A stretch of 64,000 bases of DNA, from assembly GCF_036014215.1 (NCBI RefSeq), contig NZ_CP107921.1, positions 5,711,501 to 5,775,500 of the forward strand, read 5' to 3'. The notes below the pieces were generated by a model. The model searched no databases and was not told the origin of the DNA. It saw only the letters and a program-made list of their open reading frames with translations. The number at the start of each line of letters is the position of its first letter. Position 1 is the first letter of the stretch. Source of the DNA: Streptomyces sp. NBC_00440 (GTDB lineage Bacteria > Actinomycetota > Actinomycetes > Streptomycetales > Streptomycetaceae). A program made the position numbers and the translations under genes. Shown here in pieces: positions 1 to 8,624 of this stretch.

Positions 1-965
1 GCGGCGAGCGGCACACCGTGCCGACGGCCGAGCTGTCCGGCCGGCGGCATTTCGTCTATCCGCAGCCGCGGCTGGTGACCGATCTGATCGCCTCGTACGC
101 GGACAAGGGAGCGGGCGACGCCCGCTTCGGCGTCCGGGACGTACGTCTTGACGGCATCGGCGGCGACCGGCCCGTGGTCTCGTACACCGACCCGCTGACC
201 GGCTCGCGGCACCGCGTCGTGTGCGACTACGTGGCGGGCTGCGACGGCGCACGGGGAGTCGCGCGGGCCGCGATACCCGAGGGCCGGGTCACGGTCAGCC
301 GCCGCGACGACGGGGTCGCCTGGCTGGCGCTGCTCGCCCAGGCACCGCCGTCCGCGGACGGCGTGGTCTTCGGCATCCACGAGCGCGGGTTCGGCGCCCA
401 TATGGCCCGCGGCCCCGAGGTCACCCGGTACTACCTCCAGGTCCCGCCCGGCGACACCCCGGACGACTGGCCGCACGAGCGCGTCTGGCACGAACTGCAC
501 ACCCGCCTCGCCGCGGACGGGGCCCGTCCGCTCACGGAGGGAACGCTCGTGGAGAAGGTGGTCCTGGACATGCACAACTACGTGGTGGAGCCGATGTCCC
601 ACGGCCGTCTCCATCTCGCGGGCGACGCGGCACATCTGGTCGCACCGATCGCGGCGAAGGGGATGAACCTCGCGATCCACGACGCGCTGCTGCTCGCGGA
701 CGCGCTGATCGCGGCCACCCCGGGCGGCGACTCCGACGACGATGACAACGGCGCCGGGCTCGCCGGGTACTCGGAGGCGGCTCTGCGGCGCGTCTGGCAG
801 TACCAGGAGTTCTCGCAGTGGCTCTCGGACGTACTGCACGGGGCATCGTCGGGCGACCGCTTCCGTGCGGGCACGGCGCGGGCCCGGCTGGGGCGAATCC
901 TGGAATCCGGAACCGCGGCCAGGGCGTTCGCGGGGCAGTACATGGGGGAGGAAGGCGGGCGGTGA
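1..965 (+). CDS. pobA: 4-hydroxybenzoate 3-monooxygenase-like flavoprotein, 5'-truncated by window edge
   Basis: The reading frame is already open at base 3, so the N-terminal FAD-binding GxGxxG part lies outside the window. What remains matches the middle and C-terminal parts of PobA-type single-component aromatic hydroxylases, which turn 4-hydroxybenzoate into protocatechuate with NAD(P)H and O2. Visible family motifs are FVYPQPRLV, CDYVAGCDGARG (the DG motif), and VVEPMSHGRLHLAGDAAHLV followed by AKGMNLAIHDALLLADAL, the second FAD-binding GD motif. The tail has an acidic run (DSDDDDNG) before the conserved RRVWQYQEFSQWL segment. Substrate identity is inferred from family resemblance only; other hydroxybenzoate hydroxylases remain possible. 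Confidence 0.8.
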   Translation, partial: GERHTVPTAELSGRRHFVYPQPRLVTDLIASYADKGAGDARFGVRDVRLDGIGGDRPVVSYTDPLTGSRHRVVCDYVAGCDGARGVARAAIPEGRVTVSRRDDGVAWLALLAQAPPSADGVVFGIHERGFGAHMARGPEVTRYYLQVPPGDTPDDWPHERVWHELHTRLAADGARPLTEGTLVEKVVLDMHNYVVEPMSHGRLHLAGDAAHLVAPIAAKGMNLAIHDALLLADALIAATPGGDSDDDDNGAGLAGYSEAALRRVWQYQEFSQWLSDVLHGASSGDRFRAGTARARLGRILESGTAARAFAGQYMGEEGGR

Positions 966-984
966 CCGCGGATGGCCGGCGCAG

Positions 985-1433
985 TCACGGTACGAGGTAG
1001 GTCTCTGCCCACACCACCTTGCGGGGGACGGGCCCCAGGACCACGCCTCAGCGGTCGGCGAGCGCTTCGACGATCAGCAGACCACGCCCGGACTCGGAGT
1101 CGTCGGCTGGCGGGGCGGTGTTGCCGGGCCCGACGGGCGGAAGGCGGTCACCCCGGGTGTCGGTCAGCTCGATCCGCAGAAGCGTGTCGCCGTGCACGGC
1201 CAGGCCCAGCCGGAAGTCCCTGCCCCGTACCCGGCCGTGGACGACGGCGTTGGTGGCCGGCTCGGCAACAATGTGCGCGGCAGACTCCGACGGCAGCCCC
1301 CAGGCGCGCAGATGAGCGACGGCGAGCAGCCGGGCGAGCCTCGCGCTCCGGCGGGTGGGGGGGAGGCGGGTCAGCCGATGGAACGGAGATCCGGAGTGCT
1401 TCCCTCCGATCCGCCGGCCGCCTTCAGCCGGGT
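985..1433 (-). pseudogene. Broken anti-sigma-type ATP-binding regulatory protein (HATPase_c_2)
   Basis: On the minus strand the translation reads PFHRLTRLPPTRRSARLARLL, then AHIVAEPATNAVVHGRV, RIELTDTRGDRLPPV and SGRGLLIVEALADR. That is the N-box and G-box order of Streptomyces serine-kinase-type anti-sigma factors. At 1050-1048 the codon expected to be Trp in the family's DRWGV motif is TGA. After it the same frame continues GVVLGPVPRKVVWAETYLVP to a normal stop at 987-985. No in-frame ATG, GTG or TTG was found at the 5' end, and the frame runs into the end of the upstream gene. The nonsense codon and missing start together suggest a pseudogene rather than a sequencing slip. Confidence 0.75.
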
Positions 1434-2180
1434 CTACAGCTCCTGGTCTCCTTGCCAGGTGACTGACCTCAGCGCCGCTGGGCCACCATTCGCCAGGCCC
1501 TTGTAGGTCACGGTCCGTTCGGGGCCGAGCTCGTGCGCGACCTGTTGTGCCAGGTCATGTCCCTCGCGGAACAGCCGCTGCCACTCGTCGTCGTACTTGC
1601 CTTCCTCCCGGTCCCGCAGGTCCAGGTTCAACGTGGTGTCGATGTTCTTCGCCCACGTGTACAGACCGGCGACGAGATCGTCGGACAGGGCCAGCGCGGC
1701 GGCGGGATCGTCGGGGGCGAAGTCACCGAATCCCTCGGCGCGCAGCGGACCGAATTTGAACTCGCCCTCGACCGTGATGTGCACGGGAGGTGGCGGTGGT
1801 CTGCCGTGGCTGTCGCGCTCCCAGTGGAGACGGTCGCAGCTCCAGCACACCCACTTCGAGGTCTTGTGGCGCTCGTCCCAGTAGCACACGGCGCGCGACG
1901 GCCCTAGATGTCCGGCCAGGCGCCGGGCTGCTGTCAGGCCCTGTTTGACGTGCTTGCGCAGTTCGGGACGGGAGGTAAAGCCCTCCGGCGGCCGGGAAAG
2001 CGACCAGGAACGCAGCACGTCCGCCAGATTCGCCGGGAGTACCAGCCGGGGATCGTCCAGAGGGACGTTGCGGGTGAACGTACCGAGGTCGTCGTAGAAC
2101 CCACCGGCCTGCGGTTCGTACAAGGGAGATGGTTCGCCCCGGGCCTGCACCAGCAGGTCACGCGGTTCTTCGGCAGTCAT
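1434..2180 (-). CDS. Hypothetical protein, Streptomyces type
   Basis: A 248-residue protein if started at the ATG at 2180 (MTAEEPRDLL); the frame stays open to 2387, but that extension is basic and repetitive and reads like non-coding sequence. It contains a Cys-Trp-rich stretch (residues about 120-135, WVCWSCDRLHW) and a Pro-rich spot (PPPPP) before an acidic C-terminal half. No signal peptide or membrane segment is evident. I do not recognise the family. It ends against the broken anti-sigma-type gene on the same strand, so the two may once have been cotranscribed. Codon usage is typical for the window. Confidence 0.6.
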   Translation of the reverse strand: MTAEEPRDLLVQARGEPSPLYEPQAGGFYDDLGTFTRNVPLDDPRLVLPANLADVLRSWSLSRPPEGFTSRPELRKHVKQGLTAARRLAGHLGPSRAVCYWDERHKTSKWVCWSCDRLHWERDSHGRPPPPPVHITVEGEFKFGPLRAEGFGDFAPDDPAAALALSDDLVAGLYTWAKNIDTTLNLDLRDREEGKYDDEWQRLFREGHDLAQQVAHELGPERTVTYKGLANGGPAALRSVTWQGDQEL

Positions 2181-2426
2181 ACGGGGTTTGCTCCGTTCGC
2201 GTATTCGCTGGCGCCCACGCCCACGACCACACGATGGTGGAGAAGGGCGTCGTGGTCGACCCCCGACCGTCACTGGGGTGTGACCGAGGTACGCGCCAGA
2301 GGGGCAACCAGATGATCTTGAAGCCGTGAGTGCTCGGCCCCCGTATTTCAGACGGACACGCGCGCTGTTCTGCCAGCGGCAGAACACCGGCCGGACCGGG
2401 CTCGACGATCACTACAGTCCCGTCTC

Positions 2427-3164
2427 ATGACGACGATTACGACGCGTCCGGTCGAGTATCCGGCCGACGGTTTGACGATGATCGGGCACCTCGCGCTCCC
2501 GGCCGGTGTCGACCGTCGGCCCGCGGTGCTGCTCGGGCCGGAGGGCATGGGGCTCAGCGACGTCGAGCGCCGCCGGGCCGATGCTCTCGCCGAGCTGGGA
2601 TATGTAGCGCTGGCCTTCGACCTTCACGGCGGGCACTATTTGGGCGACCCCGAGGAGATGCTGGCCCGTTGCCTGCCGCTGCTCGCTGATCCCGACCGGA
2701 TGCGGGGCATCGGCCATGCGGCGCTCGACGTGTTGCGCACCGAACCGCGGACCGACCCCGACCGGATCGCCGCCGTCGGCTACGGCACCGGGGGCGCCAT
2801 CGGGCTGGAACTCGGGCGCGACGGCGTCAACCTGCGCGCAATCGGGACAGTCAACGCAACTACCACGGGCCGACCGGGCGAGGCGGCGCGCATTCGCTGC
2901 CCGGTGTGGGCCGGGGTCGGGTCGGAAGACCCGATCATGCCGCCCGTGCAACGGAACGCGTTCACCGCCGAGATGCAGGCCGCGGGCGTCGACTGGCGCC
3001 TCTCGGTCTACGGCGGCGCCTTGCACGCCTTTCACCACCCGCCGGTCGACCACCCCATGGTCCCCGGCGTCGGCTACCACCCACAGCACGCGCAGCGAGC
3101 CTGGCGCGACGTCGTCGACCTGCTCGCCGAGTGCCTGCCCGTGACGGAGGGCCTGGGGGTATGA
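2427..3164 (+). CDS. Dienelactone hydrolase family protein lacking the usual nucleophile
   Basis: A 245-residue alpha/beta-hydrolase of dienelactone-hydrolase size. The order is an N-terminal YPADG strand, AVLLGPEGMGL, ALAFDLHGGHY, the nucleophile elbow region AVGYGTGGAIGLELGR, an acid loop GVGSEDPIMPP and a late histidine in GGALHAFHHP. In the family the elbow is G-x-C-x-G-G or G-x-S-x-G-G. Here it is G-Y-G-T-G-G, so Cys/Ser is replaced by Gly, with Thr one place later. Asp and His of the triad look intact. It may use Thr, have lost hydrolase activity, or be a binding protein. It stands alone with a short 3' gap. Confidence 0.75.
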   Translation: MTTITTRPVEYPADGLTMIGHLALPAGVDRRPAVLLGPEGMGLSDVERRRADALAELGYVALAFDLHGGHYLGDPEEMLARCLPLLADPDRMRGIGHAALDVLRTEPRTDPDRIAAVGYGTGGAIGLELGRDGVNLRAIGTVNATTTGRPGEAARIRCPVWAGVGSEDPIMPPVQRNAFTAEMQAAGVDWRLSVYGGALHAFHHPPVDHPMVPGVGYHPQHAQRAWRDVVDLLAECLPVTEGLGV

Positions 3165-3271
3165 CCCAGGCGAACACGGTGGCGCCTGGCCTGGTCGGCG
3201 TCGGGCACTGACAGTCCCCTCCCCTCAAGTCCGCACAGCAGAACCGCAAATGGGAAGATGCTCGATTGCGG

Positions 3272-3649
3272 TCAGGCTTCCTGCTCCGGAATGGCGAGGT
3301 CGTGTCGGTTGCCAACGGCGGCTCGACCACAGCTGGGAGGGAGGCGGTCAGCCACCATCGCCACGGCTGCCTCAGCCGTGCCAGCCTCACCGACGTACTC
3401 CACCCTGGACGGCCCGGCTACTGCAAATCCCCCGCCCTGTCGCGGAGCGACGTAAGGCACGTCCCACGTCCAGGGGTATTCGGGACACCGGCTGAAGTGC
3501 AGCTCCCACATGCCGACCCAGGGGAAGAGCTGCCGCAGGCGAGGATCGGCATAGGCGGCGCGCACCACGCAACTGTCCACGCGATCCGAGCCGAGCAGCC
3601 TTTTCCACTCCGCCTCGATGATGCCCTCTGCCGCGCCCCGTGCGTCCAT
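3272..3649 (-). CDS. DUF6193-like protein
   Basis: A 125-residue protein resembling the small Streptomyces family described as DUF6193. Recognisable segments are VRAAYADPRLRQLFPWVGMWELHFSRC, then YPWTWDVPYV, a G-P-S strand and the closing TAEAAVAMVADRLPP helix. The ATG at 3649 was chosen because no longer in-frame extension looks coding; family members can be longer at the N-terminus, so truncation is possible. The function of the family is unknown to me. It is convergent with the hydrolase upstream and divergent from the next small frames. Confidence 0.65.
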   Translation of the reverse strand: MDARGAAEGIIEAEWKRLLGSDRVDSCVVRAAYADPRLRQLFPWVGMWELHFSRCPEYPWTWDVPYVAPRQGGGFAVAGPSRVEYVGEAGTAEAAVAMVADRLPPSCGRAAVGNRHDLAIPEQEA

Positions 3650-3717
3650 AAGCGCAGGGTGTCAGAGCGGCTCGCCCGCCGAGACAGCAGGTATCGAGTC
3701 CTTCGACCTTCTCAGGC

Positions 3718-3861
3718 ATGAGCACCCCGACTTCCACAGAAGTTGAGCCAGAACCTGAGATCGACAGCATTACCAACGGGACATCCGGGCCCGACTCCGA
3801 GGTCCTGGCGTACGTTCGAACCATGACGCACACCCTGAAGTGCCGACTGGTGGCCCAGTGA
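3718..3861 (+). CDS. Possible small protein, 47 aa
   Basis: ATG at 3718, with CAGG a few bases upstream. It encodes an acidic, Thr/Glu-rich peptide beginning MSTPTSTEVEPEPE. Its TGA overlaps the GTG start of the next (frameshifted) gene as GTGA, an arrangement typical of translational coupling. There is no recognised homologue, and its length is close to what chance gives in this base composition. Reported mainly because of the start/stop overlap. Confidence 0.25.
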   Translation: MSTPTSTEVEPEPEIDSITNGTSGPDSEVLAYVRTMTHTLKCRLVAQ

Positions 3862-4380
3862 GCGGCTGGTGGGCCTATCTGGAGAAACGGACCTGCCAGG
3901 AGGTCGACGCCGACGTGGTGCGGGATCGTCGGCTACCCGCGATCACGTCTGTCTGGGAGGCGTTGCGTTCCGTTGGGGGTGGGTCTGCACGAGGCCGAGC
4001 AGGTGGTCAATGCGCGATACGAGGTCCCTGGTGACCGGGTGCAGCGCACGCCTCCTGATCCGCTCGATCTCCCATCGCTCGTAGCCCGTGCCACGGTTCT
4101 TCCTGGCCGTGTGGCGGCAGTGGAGGCGCTGTGGGACGGCGATACCGTGCACGACTGGTTCGTGCTCTTGGTCGCAGTCTTGGACTCCCCAGACGGAGAG
4201 GGGCACCTCGCGACCGTATACCGCGGCCGCGACGGCGCTCCCCCTGGCGGTGCCGCAACCAAGGCCGGCCAGGCGCTGGCCAGCCACCTTGGTGTGCCGT
4301 TCCCCTTCGCTTCCCCGAACGTCCCTGATGACGATGCCCCGCGCTGGCGGACAGTCCAGCAGTCAGCGGAAGGGCCGTGA
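3858..4380 (+). pseudogene. Frameshifted hypothetical gene
   Basis: Two plus-strand frames join into one protein. The first runs from GTG 3858 (VSGWWAYLEKRTCQEVD...PAITSVWEALRSVG); the second continues LHEAEQVVNARYEVPGDRV, LWDGDTVHDWFVLLVAVLD and ends ASPNVPDDDAPRWR. They are joined at a G5 run near 3974-3978, where removing one G restores a single frame giving VGVGLHEAEQ. The product resembles ~165-residue Streptomyces hypothetical proteins with a DGDTVHDWF motif. Either the gene carries a +1 frameshift or the homopolymer was misread. Function unknown. Confidence 0.6.
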
Positions 4381-4403
4381 GTCGCACAGGCGGCTGGACG
4401 TAC

Positions 4404-4961
4404 TCAGCGGTCGTCCGTGTGCGCCCGCACGGGGTGTGGCAGTGGCTGACGCCAGTCGCCCAGCTTCGCCAGAAGGAACTGGCGGGTGAGGGAACGTATG
4501 TCGTCCCATTCCGGATCTGTGGCCAGGGCGTTGGCCCAGAGACCGACGCGGCAGGCGGTATCGATCTTGCCGAGGCGACGGCCGATAGCTCGAAGATCGC
4601 GTAGATCCGTGGGGTCGAACGCTCCGCGCTCCGCAAGTCCTTCGGAGACGTGGCAGAGGAACTCCACCTCTTCAACGACGTCCTTCGTCTCCAGCTCTCG
4701 CTCACCCAGCCAGGCAAGCTGATCCTGAGTGTCGGCTGCGAGCAGGGCCGTGAAGCGCAGAGTCCAGGTGCGCAGGTGCGCGTCGCCGAGGCTGTAGGAC
4801 GGCGGGAACACGGGGCCGGGCTTGCGCTCCGCGGTGGCAAGCGTCCTCGCGTCGCAGCCGTCACCGTGGTTCGTGGCGCCCTCGTTCTCGCGAACCATTC
4901 GGATGACCCGCTTGCTTGCCGACACAGCTCTTGTCACTCGGATTACTTCTCTCTGCTCCAC
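4404..4961 (-). CDS. Hypothetical protein
   Basis: A 185-residue protein if started at GTG 4961, which has a GAAGG-like ribosome site just upstream; an ATG at 4898 (MVRENEG) is the main alternative. It is predicted mostly helical, with segments such as LRTWTLRFTALLAADTQ and ELETKDVVEEVEFLCHVSEGL, and an acidic middle followed by a basic tail. No membrane segment or signal peptide. I do not recognise a family. Codon bias fits a real gene, and the opposite-strand frames here look like shadows. Confidence 0.55.
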   Translation of the reverse strand: MEQREVIRVTRAVSASKRVIRMVRENEGATNHGDGCDARTLATAERKPGPVFPPSYSLGDAHLRTWTLRFTALLAADTQDQLAWLGERELETKDVVEEVEFLCHVSEGLAERGAFDPTDLRDLRAIGRRLGKIDTACRVGLWANALATDPEWDDIRSLTRQFLLAKLGDWRQPLPHPVRAHTDDR

Positions 4962-5022
4962 CGGCCGCCTTCAGCCGTGCCACCTGCCGGCTCCGCGTAG
5001 GCGCCGGAGCACGTCGCTCGGG

Positions 5023-5679
5023 CTACGCCCGGGGTGTGCCGTCCCAGCGCCATGAGGTCAGACGCGGGCGTCCGTGCAGTTCGGCGCGTCCGGTGGCCCA
5101 CAGCAGGGTCGGCCAGGGATCCGTGGACTCCAGGGCGTTCGGAAACAGCCGGGCTAGTACCCGTGAGCACAGATCGGCGGGTGGGTTCCAGGCAAGCCCG
5201 AGCCCTTGGGTCAGGTCATGCGTGTGCACCAGGGTCTCCACGATGCCCATCGCGGCGAAGCCCTCGGGGTCGGAGACGCCGAATGCGTGGTGGGCGCGGA
5301 CCTCTGGAGGAGTTGTGCGGACCATGGCGACCAGCAGTGCGCCACTCGCCTCCAGCACCTGCAACAGTCCCGTGGGCCCCGCTTCACGGTCCGCGTGAAT
5401 GGCGTTCGCCGGGCCGCCGGGCCGCCGGCTCTCCCACACGAAAGGCACCTCGCCATCCAAGGGCGGTGTTCTGGGGCCCAGTTGTGCGGCGTATGCGAAG
5501 AGGTCGTCGCTGAGGTGCTCGACGGTCTCCCAGCAGTTCCATTCCAGCGAACCCGCCTTCTCGTCCCACACGGCTGGGGGCGCCTTGCGGAGGACCGCCA
5601 GAGCGAGCTGCACGGCAAGGTCGAGGTCGTCCGCGGTCACGGGGGACGGGGAAGGGCCAATCTCGGCTGATCGGGACAT
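5023..5679 (-). CDS. Maleylpyruvate isomerase N-terminal / DinB-like (mycothiol-dependent) protein
   Basis: A 218-residue protein with the layout of MDMPI_N/DinB-like four-helix proteins common in actinobacteria, which often act in mycothiol-dependent reactions. The segment WNCWETVEHLSDDLFAYAAQL supplies the conserved W-E-x-x-x-H of the first metal-binding helix. The second part, MGIVETLVHTHDLTQGLGL, supplies H-x-H-D metal ligands, and a C-terminal helix contains LWATGRAEL. A divalent metal site is therefore plausible. Substrate unknown. It stands alone; the start at ATG 5679 gives the full N-terminal helix. Confidence 0.7.
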   Translation of the reverse strand: MSRSAEIGPSPSPVTADDLDLAVQLALAVLRKAPPAVWDEKAGSLEWNCWETVEHLSDDLFAYAAQLGPRTPPLDGEVPFVWESRRPGGPANAIHADREAGPTGLLQVLEASGALLVAMVRTTPPEVRAHHAFGVSDPEGFAAMGIVETLVHTHDLTQGLGLAWNPPADLCSRVLARLFPNALESTDPWPTLLWATGRAELHGRPRLTSWRWDGTPRA

Positions 5680-6065
5680 GGCAGGACCGTATCCCGGCTT
5701 GAAGGAGTCGAGGGAGCCACGCCCTGTCTTTGATCACGGCCCGCGCAACCCGGCGAACTCGGCCCCGGCGATTCCCCGGTGCCGAACTCTTCCAGGAGGC
5801 GCAGAGGACGCGTAGAGGAGGCGTTAGGGAGCGCGTGCCGGCCCCGCGAGCCCGGGCCGATCCCCCAAAGGCGGTCTCAGTGCATGGATCCCGGTTGGGC
5901 GGCGGATTCCAAGGATCGTCGCAATACGTGATCGCCGTTGTGTGAACGGTGAGCAGTCTGGACAGCCGCGCGGCTGACGGTTGTTCCAGGCCGGGCGCCC
6001 CGGCCGGCTCGCATGTGTCTCGGCTGGGGTTTCGCGGGCGACCGAGGGGCTGATGGACTCATGCC
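5680..6065. other. Intergenic, no gene seen
   Basis: About 386 bp between the divergent DinB-like and methyltransferase genes. No convincing coding frame, RNA gene or repeat was found; it presumably holds both promoters. Confidence 0.5.
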
Positions 6066-6722
6066 ATGACGACATTGCTGCCCCGCATCATGCGAGCACT
6101 TGAGCAGTTCCATGCCACCCATCCCTGGGACCACAACGCCCACTACCACCGATGGATCCTGCGCCGGCTCCCCAGACGTATCAACAGGGCTCTGGATGTC
6201 GGATCAGGCAGCGGCGACCTCGCCAGACTCCTGGCCTCACAGGCCGGAACAGTGCATGGTATCGACGCCGACCCCACGATCGTCGATCGCGCGCGGGAGC
6301 TCACAGACCCCGCCGCCCCGGTGACCTTCGCTGTCGGGGACGCATTGAAGGAGGTGCCGCCCGGCCCCTACGACGTCATCACATGCGTCGCCACCATCCA
6401 CCACATGCCGTTCGGCGACGCCCTCACCTGCTTCCGCCAGCACCTGGCGCCCGGCGGAACTCTGGTCGTCGTCGGCGTCTATCGCCCGCAACCTCGGAGC
6501 GACTACCTGATCGACGCCGTGGCCATTCCGGCGAACGTCGCCATGGCCTGGATCAAGAACAAGGGCCGCAGGGCGCCGCGACCAGCCTCCATGACCGCCC
6601 CCACCCGCCCGGCGACTATGACCTTTGCGGATATCGTTCGCGGCGCCCACGAGGCGCTACCCGGTTCACGACTGCGCCGACGACTGTTCTGGCGTTACAC
6701 GCTGGTATGGCACCGGCACTAG
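6066..6722 (+). CDS. Class I SAM-dependent methyltransferase
   Basis: A 218-residue protein. Motif I is ALDVGSGSGDLARLLA (about residues 40-55); the acidic residue ending strand beta-2 is in VHGIDADP. Later come VTFAVGDAL and the motif IV region YDVITCVATIHHM, then LAPGGTLVVVGVY. A C-terminal basic segment (IKNKGRRAPRP) precedes a helix that may form the substrate lid. The layout is that of Methyltransf_11/25-type small-molecule methyltransferases. Substrate cannot be told. It stands alone. Confidence 0.85.
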   Translation: MTTLLPRIMRALEQFHATHPWDHNAHYHRWILRRLPRRINRALDVGSGSGDLARLLASQAGTVHGIDADPTIVDRARELTDPAAPVTFAVGDALKEVPPGPYDVITCVATIHHMPFGDALTCFRQHLAPGGTLVVVGVYRPQPRSDYLIDAVAIPANVAMAWIKNKGRRAPRPASMTAPTRPATMTFADIVRGAHEALPGSRLRRRLFWRYTLVWHRH

Positions 6723-6917
6723 ACCGGCGTCCGCGCCCACGTCATGCAGCGCATCCTCGACTCGACCGCGGCGATATGCGATATGGCTCAACGACCACGC
6801 CGGGCAGAACGACCACGCAGGACAGGACGTCCTACGCTCGCCGACCCCGTTCGGTCACTGCCGTTCGCCGTCATTCGATCGAGGCGTCTGACAGCGAACC
6901 CGGTCGATCTGGCTTCC

Positions 6918-7478
6918 CTATCGGTGAACCTGGTCGCCTTTCGGCCCGATGCCGTTGATCCTGGCCGGAGTTCCGTCCGGGGCGTACGCGTGGTGGAAGG
7001 TGAAGGCGTGCGGCGCGGAGCCGTGGTCGTGGAGGTGTTCCAGCCTGGAAACCCCGTCCTGCCAGGTGGGTGTCACGCCGTCGGAGACCCACCAGAGCAC
7101 GTGACTCGGGTGTCCTGTCCTCTCGAACCAGTCGTAACGCCTGTTCAGCGCCTCACGGTGCAGACCGGTATAGATGGCGTCGAAGGCGGGGTGCAGGTCG
7201 GTCCAGAGTGAGAGGGTCGCGGCCAGGGCGGTGGTTTCCACCGTATGGCCCTTGCCGTACCAGGTCGGTACAGCGAACTCTCCCCATATACCCCAGTCCG
7301 CCCCGAAGAGCTCGCCCAGGTCGCCGTTTGCCGCTTCGGCATGCGCGAGGTATCCGGGGTGCTGACTGATCTTCCGGTAGACGGCCTCACCGATGTCGTA
7401 GAACTCGCGCGTGAGGGGGGTGGGATCGGCGAGAGGTGACTTCAGGACGCCGAATGTGTACAGAACAAGATGGGGCAT
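6918..7478 (-). CDS. DUF3291 domain protein
   Basis: A 186-residue protein similar to Streptomyces DUF3291 members. It starts MPHLVLYTFGVLKSPLADP, and has FYDIGEAVYRKISQHPGYLAHAE, WYGKGHTVETTALAATLSLW and LNRRYDWFERTGHPSHVLWW. The fold is expected to be a ferredoxin-like dimeric alpha/beta barrel related to ABM-type monooxygenases, but no catalytic role is known. It ends convergent with the methyltransferase gene. Confidence 0.75.
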   Translation of the reverse strand: MPHLVLYTFGVLKSPLADPTPLTREFYDIGEAVYRKISQHPGYLAHAEAANGDLGELFGADWGIWGEFAVPTWYGKGHTVETTALAATLSLWTDLHPAFDAIYTGLHREALNRRYDWFERTGHPSHVLWWVSDGVTPTWQDGVSRLEHLHDHGSAPHAFTFHHAYAPDGTPARINGIGPKGDQVHR

Positions 7479-7786
7479 GCGTCTCTCCCTGGTTGGGGGT
7501 GCCTGGTGTGGGCCCGGTTCGGTGCCTTACGCATGGGGGCGGGGAATCGTGGGGCATGACCAACTCGTCGCGTCACGGGTGGCTCAGCCTGAAGGAACCC
7601 CTGTGCGGCCGTGGGCGACCGCTGAAGACCAGGTGAAGGTAGCTGCCTCTGCGGTCCATGTCGAAGTTGCGCTTTCCCCGTCCAAGTGGCTCCGTGCACA
7701 CGTCCTTACGGGAACTGGGGTGGGTGTCGCGACGGCCGCTGGAACGGAAGTGGTCGAGTACAGACGGAAGTGGCCGAGTGCAGGCG
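7479..7786. other. Intergenic with 20-bp tandem repeat
   Basis: About 308 bp without a convincing gene. The only structure seen is a two-copy 20-bp tandem repeat (units 7745-7764 and 7765-7784, three differences) next to the stop codon of the following minus-strand hydrolase. Confidence 0.5.
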
Positions 7787-8587
7787 TTACCCCGCCAGTG
7801 GGGCCCTGCGGTCGAGGAAGGTCCTTACTGTCGCGCCCAGTTCAGCCTGATGCGTGATGTAGAAGTCGTGGTGGCCGTCGATCGTCACGACTTCCGTGCC
7901 GGGCCGGCGACGGATCATCTCCTCTGCGTGCCGGCGCGGGACGACCGCGCTGTGTCTGCCCCGTACGACCATCAGCGGCTGCTTGGCGCCGGTGAAGTCG
8001 TCCCACCAGTCGCCTCGGACCGCGGCCTTGGCGGCCTGGATCTCGTCGGCCCGCCACAGGAATCGCCAGCCCTCCGGTTCCTCCACCGCGCTCTCGGTGA
8101 AGTGCCGGGGCTCGTCCACGAACGCGAGCGCGTCCAGCATCGCGCACATGCTCGGGAAGTGCGTCGGGAGCGCGCGCAGCTGATCGTCGCCCAGCGATGC
8201 CCGGTATTCCGCCGGGAAGTCCAGCACGACCACGGCCGAGACCAGTTCCGGTCGCCTCGCGGCCAGTTGGTATGCGGTGATGCCGCCCAGCGAGTGTCCG
8301 ACGGCCGCGACGGGGCCGAGTCCGAGGTGTTCGACGAGCGCTGCCGCGTCGGCGATGTAGCCATCGCGACCGTGGTCGTCGGGGTGGTCGGAGAGGCCGT
8401 GTCCGCGCTGGTCGAGTGCGATGAGCCGGTAGCCGGGTCCGAGGTGGGTGGCGAGCCCGAGCATGGAACGGCCGCGTCCGTAGGCGCCGTGCAGTGCGAG
8501 GACGGGGCGGCCTGCGCCGCCCAGGTCGATATAGGCGAGCCGTATGCCGTCCGGAGTGTGGAAGTGCCGCGTGGTTGCCGTCGTCAT
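7787..8587 (-). CDS. Alpha/beta hydrolase
   Basis: A 266-residue alpha/beta-fold hydrolase. The nucleophile elbow is AVGHSLGG; the oxyanion strand is VLALHGAYGRGRSM; DQRGHGLSD is the conserved turn before helix B; a late histidine is in TIDGHHDFY. The ATG at 8587 (MTTATTRHF) was preferred over a longer start at 8656, because the extra residues run through the regulator's operator. It is divergent from a PadR-family regulator and likely controlled by it. Substrate unknown; epoxide hydrolase, haloperoxidase-like or esterase activity are all possible. Confidence 0.85.
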   Translation of the reverse strand: MTTATTRHFHTPDGIRLAYIDLGGAGRPVLALHGAYGRGRSMLGLATHLGPGYRLIALDQRGHGLSDHPDDHGRDGYIADAAALVEHLGLGPVAAVGHSLGGITAYQLAARRPELVSAVVVLDFPAEYRASLGDDQLRALPTHFPSMCAMLDALAFVDEPRHFTESAVEEPEGWRFLWRADEIQAAKAAVRGDWWDDFTGAKQPLMVVRGRHSAVVPRRHAEEMIRRRPGTEVVTIDGHHDFYITHQAELGATVRTFLDRRAPLAG

Positions 8588-8607
8588 GGTTTTGACTCTA
8601 ACAGAGG

Positions 8608-8624
8608 TAACTCTATTCGAGTTA
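8608..8624. promoter_or_regulatory. Palindromic operator between hydrolase and PadR genes
   Basis: Perfect inverted repeat TAACTC-N5-GAGTTA in an AT-rich patch of the divergent intergenic region, 21 bp from the hydrolase start. A further related half (AGAGGTAACTCT) overlaps it. Placement suggests the PadR autoregulatory and target operator. Confidence 0.55.
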
